24,211 nucleotides of DNA from Xanthobacteraceae bacterium (lineage in GTDB: Bacteria > Pseudomonadota > Alphaproteobacteria > Rhizobiales > Xanthobacteraceae): positions 1-24,211 of the forward strand of contig JASHRY010000247.1 in the NCBI GenBank assembly GCA_030037105.1. Direction: 5' to 3'. A program made the translations under genes and the position numbers. Shown piece by piece: positions 1 to 7,429 of this stretch. The notes under the pieces are model-generated. The model was not told where the DNA came from. It did no database searches and worked only from the letters and a program-made list of their open reading frames with translations. Positions within the stretch are counted from its first letter, which is position 1; the number at the start of each line of letters is the position of its first letter.

Positions 1-1
1 G

Positions 2-37
2 TTCCGCTACCGGCCGCTGGAAGCAACCCGGCGATGA
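2..37 (+). CDS. Possible C-terminal tail of an upstream gene (perhaps a LivM-type permease), partial
   Basis: One frame is open from the window edge to a TGA at 35-37, four bases before the ATG of the LivF-like gene, and reads FRYRPLEATRR. A second frame, ending at 43-45, is also open, so the assignment is uncertain. A permease gene directly upstream of the ATPases would be normal for a Liv-type operon, but nothing in eleven residues identifies the family. Confidence 0.3.
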   Translation, partial: FRYRPLEATRR

Positions 38-41
38 GGGC

Positions 42-836
42 ATGAGCGGGTCCAACCTTCTCGAAGTGCGTCAGCTCGAGGTGGTCTATCACCGGGTCGC
101 GACGGCGATCCAGGGCGTATCGCTCGATGTGCCGGACGGTTCGATCGTGGCGCTCGTCGGCACGAATGGGGCCGGCAAGACGACTACGCTGCGCGCCATC
201 TCCGGCTTCCTGCCGTCGGAAGATGTCGAGATCACCGACGGCGATGTCCGCTTTTGCGGAGCGCGAATCAATGGCCGCCTGCCGGATCAGCTCGCGCGGC
301 AGGGGGTCATCCTCGTGCCCGAGCGCGACAAGGTCTTTGCCACGCTGAGCGTCGAAGACAATCTGGACTTTGCCGGTCGCGGCGACGGACCGATCACACG
401 TGCGCGCGTTCTCGAATACTTTCCCCGGCTGGCGGAACGATCTGGTCAGCTCGCCGGCTATCTGAGCGGCGGCGAAAAGCAGATGTTGGCAATCGGCATG
501 GCCCTGCTCTGCCGCCCGAGGCTGCTTCTGGTCGATGAGCTATCCCTCGGTCTCGCTCCCATTGTCGTCGACGACCTGATGGAAACGCTCAAGCTGATCA
601 ACAAAGAGTTTGGCCTTTCGATCTTGCTCGTCGAGCAGAACGCGAATGCGGCACTCGCCATCGCGAACTACGGCTACGTCATGGAGAGCGGGCGGGTGGT
701 CTTCTACGGGAGCGCGACAGAACTGCGCTCGCATCCCGACGTCCAGGAATTCTACCTTGGCGGCGCCAGCCAGGAGGCGTCGAGGAGCTACCGCGACATC
801 AAGCAATATCGGCGCAAGCGCCGCTGGTGGAGCTGA
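42..836 (+). CDS. Branched-chain amino acid/aromatic acid-type ABC transporter ATP-binding protein (LivF-like)
   Basis: This 264-aa cytoplasmic ATPase powers a HAAT-family (Liv-type) importer. Visible motifs are Walker A GTNGAGKTT (residues 40-48), signature LSGGEKQ (141-147), Walker B LLLVDEL (161-167) and LVEQN around 196-200, where Gln replaces the H-loop His as is usual in LivF. The proline of the common DEPSLG is Leu here (DELSLG). The C-terminus carries a basic tail (RDIKQYRRKRRWWS), which I recall from LivF paralogues encoded near acyl-CoA ligases for aromatic acids; that is recollection, not proof. The ATG at 42 follows GAGGG. The next gene begins within a few bases of its stop, so the two are co-transcribed. 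LivF and LivG type are clear; the substrate is unknown. Confidence 0.9.
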   Translation: MSGSNLLEVRQLEVVYHRVATAIQGVSLDVPDGSIVALVGTNGAGKTTTLRAISGFLPSEDVEITDGDVRFCGARINGRLPDQLARQGVILVPERDKVFATLSVEDNLDFAGRGDGPITRARVLEYFPRLAERSGQLAGYLSGGEKQMLAIGMALLCRPRLLLVDELSLGLAPIVVDDLMETLKLINKEFGLSILLVEQNANAALAIANYGYVMESGRVVFYGSATELRSHPDVQEFYLGGASQEASRSYRDIKQYRRKRRWWS

Positions 837-838
837 CC

Positions 839-1603
839 ATGTCGCTGGAGATCAGGAACGTCACCCTCGTGTTCGGCGGCTTGACCGCGCTCGACGATGT
901 CACCTTCGGCGTCGGCGACGGACAATTGTGCGCCGTGGTCGGCCCCAACGGAGCCGGAAAGACGGCTTTGCTGAACTGTATCAACGGAGTCTACCGGCCG
1001 GCCAAAGGTGCGATCATCGTCGGTGGCCGAGACATTACGTCGACGCCGATCCACAGAATTGCGCTTGCCAGGGTCGGCCGTGCCTTTCAGCACAGCGAGC
1101 TGTTTCCGCATATGACGGTTACCGAGAATCTGCTGGTCGGCCGCCACCTACTCATGCATACCGGAATATTCTCAGGGGCTGTGTATTTTGGGCGGGCGCG
1201 CCGGGAGGAAAACAAGCAACGCGAGATCATCGAGAAGATCATCGATTTTTTCGAACTTTACCGATATCGCAATGTCGCCGTCGCCGATTTGCCCTACGGC
1301 GTGCAAAAACTTGTCGGCGTGGCGCGGGCATTGGCGCTGGACCCGAAGCTTCTGCTCCTCGACGAACCGTCGACCGGCTTGATGCGCGAGGAAAAGGAGA
1401 ACTTTGCGCGGTTTCTCCTGCGAATACATCACGAGATCACCGCAACAATCCTGTGGGTCGAACACGACATGCAAATGGTGACCGACCTTGCCGAAAAGAT
1501 CGTTGTGCTTGATTACGGCCACGTCATCGCGGAGGGAGTACCCGAAGTGGTGCGCAATGATCCCCGCGTTGTCGCGGCTTTTCTCGGTACGCACACAAGG
1601 TAG
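839..1603 (+). CDS. Branched-chain amino acid-type ABC transporter ATP-binding protein (LivG-like)
   Basis: This 254-aa ATPase pairs with the preceding LivF-like protein. It shows Walker A GPNGAGKT (35-42), the LivG-type signature LPYGVQK (151-157), Walker B LLLLDEP (171-177) and the H-loop WVEHD with His209. The LivG-specific insertion after the Q-loop (about residues 100-130, containing FGRARREE) is present. I chose the ATG at 839, two bases after the upstream stop, with GGTGGAG ahead of it. An in-frame GTG at 827 would add four residues and overlap the upstream gene. Gene order is F then G, the reverse of the Escherichia coli livGF order. No permease or binding protein follows, so those partners must lie upstream of the window. 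Confidence 0.9.
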   Translation: MSLEIRNVTLVFGGLTALDDVTFGVGDGQLCAVVGPNGAGKTALLNCINGVYRPAKGAIIVGGRDITSTPIHRIALARVGRAFQHSELFPHMTVTENLLVGRHLLMHTGIFSGAVYFGRARREENKQREIIEKIIDFFELYRYRNVAVADLPYGVQKLVGVARALALDPKLLLLDEPSTGLMREEKENFARFLLRIHHEITATILWVEHDMQMVTDLAEKIVVLDYGHVIAEGVPEVVRNDPRVVAAFLGTHTR

Positions 1604-1667
1604 CCGAGGAGCGGATAATTGCCGCGGCCAAATAGACGCCAGAAACCTTCGGCTACGGTGTGAACCT

Positions 1668-2609
1668 TCAGCTCGGGCGCTCAAGGCGACGATTGAATAT
1701 CAGGAAGATGACGAGGATACAGCCGAACACGATCTGACGTCCGGCTTCGCCGATCTGCATCGTGCCCAGCAGGCTGGTCAGCACCGTGATCAGAATGGCC
1801 GCGGCGGCGACGCCTATATAAGACCCCTGGCCGCCGGCGAGCGACAGGCCGCCGATCACGGCGACGACGATACTCGACAGCACATAGGCGTCGCCCAGGC
1901 CGAGAAAGGCGGCGCCGACATAGCCGATGAGGCAAAAGCCGCTCAAAGCCGCCACCATCCCGCTGATTGCGTAGACTGATATCTTCACCAGCGTGACGTG
2001 AGTCCCCGACAGCAGCGCCACCTTGGCGTTGGCGCCGGTGGCGAAGATCCTGCGACCCCAGGCGGTGGCGGTGAGAAACCACACCGCGATCGCCCCGATC
2101 ATGATCCAAAGCAGAAAGATATTGGGCAGTCCCAAGGTCGTGCGGCCGGCGAGCTGCGCCAGGAAAGGGCTCGCGGCGATTGCTGGCTGCGCGATCGATT
2201 CGAAAATGATCAGCCCACCATTGACGATGCTGGCGATCGCCAACGTCATCACCAGCGGCGGTACGCCGAACAGCGCCACGCCCAGCCCGCTGATCGTGCC
2301 AACCACGGCGCCCGCCAGTGCCATCAGAATGGCCACCGGCAGGACCGCGCTGTCGTGACCGTGGATCAGCGCCGCGCCGACGATGCCGCCGAGCGAGCCG
2401 TTGGCGCCGACAGAGAGATCGACGCCTTCACCGCCGGCGATGAGCACGAAAGTCTGGCATAGCGCGAACAAGCCGAGGAACGCGCTGATCTTGAGTTGCG
2501 TGCTGACTTGCGTGAGGCTGAGAAATCCGGGCGTGATGAAATTTCCCAGCACCATCAAGAGAACGCTCAAGGCCAGCAACAGTCCGCCCGTGCGCAGCGC
2601 CACGCTCAT
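1668..2609 (-). CDS. CUT2-type (RbsC/YtfT-like) ABC transporter permease
   Basis: This 313-aa polytopic inner-membrane protein belongs to the BPD_transp_2 permease family that carries sugars, AI-2 and polyols. It has many hydrophobic segments, the family motif GVDLSVG (62-68) after the second membrane block, and the cytoplasmic coupling segment GGLSLAGGQGS (253-263). It is the last gene of a four-gene operon. Its ATG at 2609 overlaps the stop of the upstream permease by four bases (ATGA), indicating translational coupling. It would pair with that second permease as a heterodimer. It converges on the LivG-like gene with only 64 bp between them. The transported compound cannot be deduced from the permease. 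Confidence 0.9.
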   Translation of the reverse strand: MSVALRTGGLLLALSVLLMVLGNFITPGFLSLTQVSTQLKISAFLGLFALCQTFVLIAGGEGVDLSVGANGSLGGIVGAALIHGHDSAVLPVAILMALAGAVVGTISGLGVALFGVPPLVMTLAIASIVNGGLIIFESIAQPAIAASPFLAQLAGRTTLGLPNIFLLWIMIGAIAVWFLTATAWGRRIFATGANAKVALLSGTHVTLVKISVYAISGMVAALSGFCLIGYVGAAFLGLGDAYVLSSIVVAVIGGLSLAGGQGSYIGVAAAAILITVLTSLLGTMQIGEAGRQIVFGCILVIFLIFNRRLERPS

Positions 2610-3541
2610 GCGGTTCTCCGTCGCCCGACGATGAAGGTGAAGCTCAAGGCGATGCAGATCACGATGCCTTTGAAAAACTCCTGATAGATGCTGGGGATGC
2701 CGGCAAAGTAGATGACGTTGGCGACGAGCCCCAGTGCAATCGCACCGAACGCCGCACCCCAGACCGAGCCGCGGCCGCCGGCGAGCGAAATGCCGCCGAT
2801 CACAACAGCCGCCACCGACGTCAAGGTGTAGGGAAGGCCGAGCCGGGAATCACCCGACAAGGTCTGCGCCGAGATGGCGAGTGCGCCGAGATAGACGAAA
2901 CACCAGCCGATGCAGTAGCCGCAGAACTTGATCCAGCGCACGTCGATGCCGGCGTGGAAACTGGCCACAGGGTTGCCGCCGACGGCGAGCAATTGCCGCC
3001 CCAACGGATAGCGTTGCAGCGCTGACCAGAGACCGAGGGCGACAAGGATGAGCAGCAGCGCGATCGGGACGCCCCAGACGCTGCTGGCGTAGAAGTCACC
3101 GAACGCGCCATCGATGCTGCCGCCCGGCTGCGGCCGGAAGATCAGCGCCACGCCGAACCAGATCGCGCTGGTTGCGAATGTGACTATGAGCGACGGCAGC
3201 CGCAGATAGGCGACGAGAACGCCGTTGGCCGCGCCGGCGACCAGGGTGATCGCGAAGGTTGCGACAAGAGTCGGCCACAGGCCCCAGCCGGTGAGCTCGG
3301 GCAGCGTTGCCAATGCGCAATTGAGCATCGATACGCCGGTGCCGACCGAGAGGTCGAGTTCACCGGTCAACACGATGATGGCCTGCGCCGCGGAAACCAG
3401 AACGGTCGGGGCGAACGTGGCGATATTGCTGGACAGCGAGCCGCGGGTCAGCAGGTCGGGCTGAAGCACGGCATTGATCGCGAACACGACGATCAGCATC
3501 CCCAGGCTCGGCAGCAGGCCGGCGTGGCGAAGAGCCCTCAT
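2606..3541 (-). CDS. CUT2-type (RbsC-like) ABC transporter permease
   Basis: This 311-aa membrane permease of the BPD_transp_2 family is the partner of the downstream permease. It has ELDLSVG at 61-67 and the GGISLAGGRGS coupling motif near the C-terminus. The ATG at 3541 overlaps the ATPase stop by four bases and its own stop overlaps the next permease start by four bases, so three genes are tightly coupled. Two different permease genes occur in AI-2 (lsrC/lsrD) and galactofuranose (ytfT/yjfF) type systems rather than in the classic ribose operon, which has one. This is a real structural difference, but it does not identify the cargo. Confidence 0.9.
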   Translation of the reverse strand: MRALRHAGLLPSLGMLIVVFAINAVLQPDLLTRGSLSSNIATFAPTVLVSAAQAIIVLTGELDLSVGTGVSMLNCALATLPELTGWGLWPTLVATFAITLVAGAANGVLVAYLRLPSLIVTFATSAIWFGVALIFRPQPGGSIDGAFGDFYASSVWGVPIALLLILVALGLWSALQRYPLGRQLLAVGGNPVASFHAGIDVRWIKFCGYCIGWCFVYLGALAISAQTLSGDSRLGLPYTLTSVAAVVIGGISLAGGRGSVWGAAFGAIALGLVANVIYFAGIPSIYQEFFKGIVICIALSFTFIVGRRRTA

Positions 3542-5028
3542 GCCGTGTGTCCGAAGGAGGCTGCAAGCAGGTTGTATTCGGTCATCGTCTCGCCGGCGAA
3601 CTCGTCGACGATGCGGCCGTCATAGACGACCAGCACGCGATCGCATAGGCCAAGCAGTTCATCGAAGTCGGACGCGTAGAGCAGCACGCCGGCACCGGCG
3701 GCGGCAAGCCGCTCGACCGCGGCGAAGATCTCGCTCTTAGCGTGGACGTCGACCCCTTTCGCAGGGTCGCTCAGCAGCAGCACCTTGGTCGCCAGCGGCA
3801 GCCATTTGCCGATGACCACCTTTTGCTGGTTGCCGCCGCTCAGCGCGCCGACCGTCTGCGTCGGTCCGCTGGACTTGATGTCCAGCCATCTGATGATTTC
3901 AAGCGCGCGGCGGCGGATTTCGGCGAAGGGCAGCATCCAGGGCCGGCGGCGAACGCACGCCGAGGGATAGTCGAGATTCTCTTCTATGGACTGACTGATA
4001 AACAGACCTTGGCGATGGCGGTCGCCGGGCACCAGGCACACGCCGTGGCGGATCATATCGCTAGGCCGGCGCGGCTGCAGCTCGTCACCCTCGACCCGCA
4101 GATGGCCGGCCGCAATGCGGCGGCCGCCAGCAAGTGCTTCGAGAATCTCTTCCTGGCCCTGGCCTTGGAGACCAGCGAGCCCAACAATCTCCCCGCGTCG
4201 CAGCGCGAACGTCGCTCCTTCATGCCGCGGCGTGACAGCAAGACCGTCCGCCTCCAATACGACCGGGCCCACATCGCGGACCTGCCGCTCGTGCATGGCG
4301 ACTTCGGCTTCGCCCAACATCAGCGATAGCAGCCGGTCGTTGTCGAGCTTGGCGCCGATGGACCAGCTGCCGACGGTCTGCCCGTTGCGCAGCACCACGA
4401 CATCGTCGCAGATCTCCTTCACCTCGGGCAGGCGGTGCGAGATAAAAACAGTTGCAACGCCTTCGGCGGCGAGCTTGCGGATTTCTCCGAATAGACGCTC
4501 GACTTCGGCATGGGCCAGGCTCGCGGTCGGCTCGTCGAGGATGAGGACCCGCGGCTTCCGCAGCAGCGCGCGCGCAATCTCGACCAACTGCTGCTCTGCG
4601 CTCGACAGCTCGCCGGCAAGACGATCGACATCGAATTCCGGCGACAGCCGAGCTAGTGCTTCCGCCGCGATCTTGCGGCTGCCCTCCCGGTCAATGATTC
4701 CGAACCGGCCACGGCGCTCGGCGCCGAGAAACAGATTTTCCCAGACCGGGACGTCCGCCACCAGGCTTGCGTGTTGATGGGCGATGACAATGCCTCGACC
4801 GCGCGCGGCGCGCGGCGAGGGATGCGAAACCGGCTGGCCGTCGAAGGTCATCTCGCCTTCGTCGGGTTTGATCTCGCCGGCAAGAATCGCGGAGAGGACC
4901 GATTTGCCCGCGCCGTTGGCGCCGAGCAGGCCGCCAACGCGGCCGGCCTCCAACGATATCTCGGCTCCGTTTAGCGCGACGACTCCGCCGAACCGCTTAA
5001 CAATGCCACGCGCGGTCAGGATCGACAC
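3538..5028 (-). CDS. CUT2-type sugar ABC transporter ATP-binding protein (RbsA/MglA-like, double ATPase)
   Basis: This 496-aa protein carries two fused nucleotide-binding domains, the normal architecture of RbsA/MglA. The N-terminal half has Walker A GANGAGKS (36-43), signature LSSAEQQ (141-147), Walker B VLILDEP (161-167) and FISHR (195-199) with the H-loop His. The C-terminal half lacks a P-loop lysine (GLQGQGQEE, 286-294) and has LSGGNQQ (396-402) and an altered Walker B LLLSDP (417-422). Its catalytic site is therefore probably degenerate, as in many members. A 66-bp gap with a strong hairpin separates it from the binding-protein gene upstream. The downstream permease overlaps it by four bases. 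Confidence 0.93.
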   Translation of the reverse strand: MSILTARGIVKRFGGVVALNGAEISLEAGRVGGLLGANGAGKSVLSAILAGEIKPDEGEMTFDGQPVSHPSPRAARGRGIVIAHQHASLVADVPVWENLFLGAERRGRFGIIDREGSRKIAAEALARLSPEFDVDRLAGELSSAEQQLVEIARALLRKPRVLILDEPTASLAHAEVERLFGEIRKLAAEGVATVFISHRLPEVKEICDDVVVLRNGQTVGSWSIGAKLDNDRLLSLMLGEAEVAMHERQVRDVGPVVLEADGLAVTPRHEGATFALRRGEIVGLAGLQGQGQEEILEALAGGRRIAAGHLRVEGDELQPRRPSDMIRHGVCLVPGDRHRQGLFISQSIEENLDYPSACVRRRPWMLPFAEIRRRALEIIRWLDIKSSGPTQTVGALSGGNQQKVVIGKWLPLATKVLLLSDPAKGVDVHAKSEIFAAVERLAAAGAGVLLYASDFDELLGLCDRVLVVYDGRIVDEFAGETMTEYNLLAASFGHTA

Positions 5029-5055
5029 TGCCGCTCTTTCGTTGCCGTTAGACCG

Positions 5056-5082
5056 TCGAGGCGCGCGTATCGCGCGCCTCGA
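5056..5082. repeat. Perfect 12-bp inverted repeat with 3-nt loop between binding-protein and ATPase genes
   Basis: Positions 5056-5067 (TCGAGGCGCGCG) pair perfectly with 5071-5082 around the loop TAT. It lies 13 bp past the binding-protein stop and about 27 bp before the ATPase start, read on the minus strand. No T-run follows on the minus strand, so it is not a standard intrinsic terminator. A stable hairpin here would protect the 3' end of the binding-protein mRNA or attenuate the downstream genes, as REP elements do in malE-malF. That role is inferred from position and shape. Confidence 0.6.
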
Positions 5083-5094
5083 TAGTCATCTCAT

Positions 5095-6120
5095 TTATTG
5101 GAACAGCGCGTCAAGCTGGTCTTCACTCAGCCAGGCGGCGAGGAAGTAGCCATTCGGCTTATCCTTCATCTTGGCCAACGTCGCGTCGAGATCCGCCGAA
5201 GTGACGAAGGTCGTGATCGGATAATAGTAGGTGTTGTTCTTCAGCGGCTTGAGCTTCTTGCCGGCCGCGATACGCACCGCAATACCGAGGGCGGTGCGGC
5301 TGATGTCAGGCGGGTTCACCTGGGCGAATATCTTGAGGTCCGGCTGCTTGACCAGAACCTTCTTCCATTCTTCCAGGAACGCCTTCTGCGTCTCGCCGGT
5401 CATGGTCGGAATCGGGCGGCCTGCGTTCTCGAATGCCCGCATGACGCCGAGCGCCATTGAATCCTCGACGAACACGCCGTCGATATGCGGCTGCGAGGCG
5501 AGCACCGTCGACATCGCCGCCTGAGCTTTCGCCTGATCCCACAAACCATATCCCTTCCAGACGATGTCCAGGCCGGGATCCTTGGCAAACGTATCGAGCG
5601 CGGCCTTACGCCGGGCTTCGGCCGCCGGGTGACCGGGGATGCCGTCCATGACGACGATCTTGCCCTTGCCATCGAGCGCCTTGGCGAGCCATTCCGCATA
5701 GCGCTTGCCCCAGGAATAGTGATCCACGGTCACGTTGATTGCGTAGGGGCTGGTCACTGCCTGGTCGAATGAGACGACCGGAATGTTGGCGCGATGTGCT
5801 TCGGCGAAGACGCCATTAAGCGCGGTCGCCGAATTGGCGTTCACCATGATGACCGAAACATGCTGCTGAATCATGTTCCGGATATCTTGAATTTGCTGAT
5901 TGGTGTCGGCGCCGGCCTGCTGCACGACGAGCTTGCCAGCCATTCCCTTCGATTTATAGAACTCGAACTGTTCCTTAGCGCCGTCGACCATCTGATTGCG
6001 CCACTCCGTGCCGAAATAGCCGTTCGACAGCCCGACGACGATCTTCGAGCCGTCTTCGGCGTAGGCCGACACGGACCATAGGGCGAGCGCTGCAACGCCA
6101 GCAGCAAAGAACTTGTTCAT
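5095..6120 (-). CDS. Periplasmic substrate-binding protein of a CUT2-type ABC importer
   Basis: This 341-aa secreted binding protein is first in the minus-strand importer operon. A signal peptide occupies residues 1-21 (hydrophobic core AAGVAALALWSVS, likely cleavage after AYA, before EDGSK). The mature part has the type I periplasmic-binding fold of the ribose/galactose family: an initial strand KIVVGLSN, the IIMVNANSATAL-like region near 90-100, and IPVVSFDQ near the hinge, where D119 resembles the sugar-contacting Asp of RbsB-like proteins. The start at 6120 is preceded on the minus strand by GGAGGA about 10 bp upstream. No sugar kinase, isomerase or aldolase lies nearby, so calling it a sugar-binding protein would be based on family alone. 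Confidence 0.9.
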   Translation of the reverse strand: MNKFFAAGVAALALWSVSAYAEDGSKIVVGLSNGYFGTEWRNQMVDGAKEQFEFYKSKGMAGKLVVQQAGADTNQQIQDIRNMIQQHVSVIMVNANSATALNGVFAEAHRANIPVVSFDQAVTSPYAINVTVDHYSWGKRYAEWLAKALDGKGKIVVMDGIPGHPAAEARRKAALDTFAKDPGLDIVWKGYGLWDQAKAQAAMSTVLASQPHIDGVFVEDSMALGVMRAFENAGRPIPTMTGETQKAFLEEWKKVLVKQPDLKIFAQVNPPDISRTALGIAVRIAAGKKLKPLKNNTYYYPITTFVTSADLDATLAKMKDKPNGYFLAAWLSEDQLDALFQ

Positions 6121-6412
6121 AGCGCGTATCCTCCGCTCATGTGATTGTCAGGTCAGGATGCGGTCAGCCGTCAATATCGAGAGCAGCGGAAACGCCCACT
6201 CGATCAAAGAAGAACGGAAACCGCACGCGATACCTTCCCCAATCCCCTGTAGTTGTCTGCCAATCTGGTGATTTCTTTGGCAGTTAAGCCGATTCATAAC
6301 TGGTGCTTCCCGGGGGGCACAAGAGTTCCCTCGCAAGTATCAGACGGCAGGATAATCCTGTCGCACGCCCGCCACGATGAGGCCTGTGGCGCAAAAAGGG
6401 CCGGCCAGACCG
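6121..6412. other. Intergenic region upstream of the CUT2 importer operon
   Basis: This 292-bp stretch separates the end of the Mo-hydroxylase operon from the start of the importer operon, both on the minus strand. I see no coding frame with a sensible start. It must hold the importer promoter. No strong -35/-10 pair was found on the minus strand; the best pair (TTGTGC and TATGAA, 18 bp apart, just upstream of the dyad at 6257-6283) is weak. A GGCCGGCC followed by five T on the minus strand, just after the hydroxylase stop, is only a poor terminator candidate. Confidence 0.5.
6257..6283. promoter_or_regulatory. Candidate operator: 7-bp inverted repeat CTGCCAA-N13-TTGGCAG
   Basis: Arms at 6257-6263 and 6277-6283 are exact reverse complements with a 13-bp spacer. 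The element lies about 140 bp upstream of the binding-protein start on the minus strand, just downstream of a weak TTGTGC/TATGAA promoter candidate. A 7-bp dyad in 300 bp can arise by chance, so this is tentative. The spacing does not fit a LacI-family operator, which is normally a compact palindrome. Confidence 0.25.
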
Positions 6413-7426
6413 TTATGCCGCCGCCGGGGTGCCTTTCGACAGAAGCGCCGCCAGAATTTTCTCAGGAGTAAGCGGCAAGCTGTCAATGCGGACGCCGACG
6501 GCGTCGAAGATCGCGTTGGCAATGGCCGGAATCGGCGAATTCGCGCACATCTCGCCGAGGCCCTTGGCCCCGTAAGGACCGTCCGGTGCCGGCCGTTCGA
6601 TAACGCGGATCTCGATCTTGGGCAGATTACCGAGGCCGAGCATGAGATATTCGCTGAAGCCCGTGCCGCCGTGATCGCGATTGGGATAATAGGGCTCCGT
6701 GGTTTCGTAGAGCGCGTGGCTGATACCCATCCAAGCACCGCCCACTAGCTGCTGCTCGACCATCTTCGGATTTAACGCGCGGCCAACCTCGTACACGCTC
6801 TTGAGCGACAGCACGTCGACCTCGCCGGTTTCGGTGTCGACCTCGACCTCCGCGATCGTGCAGGCGTGGGCGTAGCAGGTCGAGGGTTTCATTGCTCCGT
6901 CCGCGGTCGAAGGATACGAGCGCGGTATGAAGAACATCCCGCGCCCGGAAATGGATCGGCCTTTTTCAAAGTGCGCGGCCAAAGCAACGTCGGTTACCGA
7001 GACCGCCATGGTTGGGGCGCCGGCGACGTGGATGCGCCCGGTGCCGTCCGTCACCAGGTCGCGCGGATCGACTTCGAGCATGTCGGCGGCGACCTCCATC
7101 ATCACCGCGCGCGCCTCCTTGGCGGCGGCGATCACGGCATTGCCGGCGCGATGCGTTCCGCGCGATGCGAATGTTCCCATGCAGTGCGGCCCGGTATCGG
7201 AATCCGCGGTATCGACAATGACGCGTTCGCTCGGCACACCCAGCGTCTCGGCGCAAATTTGTGCGATGATCGACTTCAATCCCTGGCCGAGATCGACGCT
7301 GGAAAGCGAGACGATGAAATTACCGGTCGGCGTGGAGTGAACCAGCGCTTGCGTCGGATCGCCGCCAAGATTCATGCCGGTTGGATAGTTGACTGCGGCG
7401 ACGCCGCGTCCGCGTTTCTTGGCCAC
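6413..7426 (-). CDS. Molybdopterin-binding subunit, C-terminal half (NdhM-like), of a split xanthine-dehydrogenase-family hydroxylase
   Basis: This 337-aa protein corresponds to the second half of the molybdopterin-binding domain of xanthine dehydrogenases. It holds the dithiolene-binding motif with GQG (47-49), the GRALNP segment near 215-220, and YGAKGLGE, in which Glu292 aligns with the invariant catalytic glutamate. A normal large subunit is about 750-800 aa. Here the first half is encoded separately just upstream, with three bases between the TAG and the GTG at 7426 and its own GGGGAGGA site. The split is therefore a designed gene boundary, not a frameshift. Sizes match the medium subunit (37 kDa) of nicotinate dehydrogenase from Eubacterium barkeri. 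The substrate is unknown; a nicotinate-like N-heterocycle is only a suggestion. Confidence 0.88.
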   Translation of the reverse strand: MAKKRGRGVAAVNYPTGMNLGGDPTQALVHSTPTGNFIVSLSSVDLGQGLKSIIAQICAETLGVPSERVIVDTADSDTGPHCMGTFASRGTHRAGNAVIAAAKEARAVMMEVAADMLEVDPRDLVTDGTGRIHVAGAPTMAVSVTDVALAAHFEKGRSISGRGMFFIPRSYPSTADGAMKPSTCYAHACTIAEVEVDTETGEVDVLSLKSVYEVGRALNPKMVEQQLVGGAWMGISHALYETTEPYYPNRDHGGTGFSEYLMLGLGNLPKIEIRVIERPAPDGPYGAKGLGEMCANSPIPAIANAIFDAVGVRIDSLPLTPEKILAALLSKGTPAAA

Positions 7427-7429
7427 GGC

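Noticed and set aside
1600..1656. Inverted repeat GTAGCCGA ... TCGGCTAC between the convergent LivG-like and permease genes, as a shared terminator
   Set aside because: The arms are only 8 bp with a loop of about 41 nt, and no T-run follows on either strand.
6391..6410. GGCCGGCC plus T-run after the Mo-medium subunit stop, as an intrinsic terminator
   Set aside because: The palindrome leaves no room for a loop, so no stable hairpin forms directly before the T-run.
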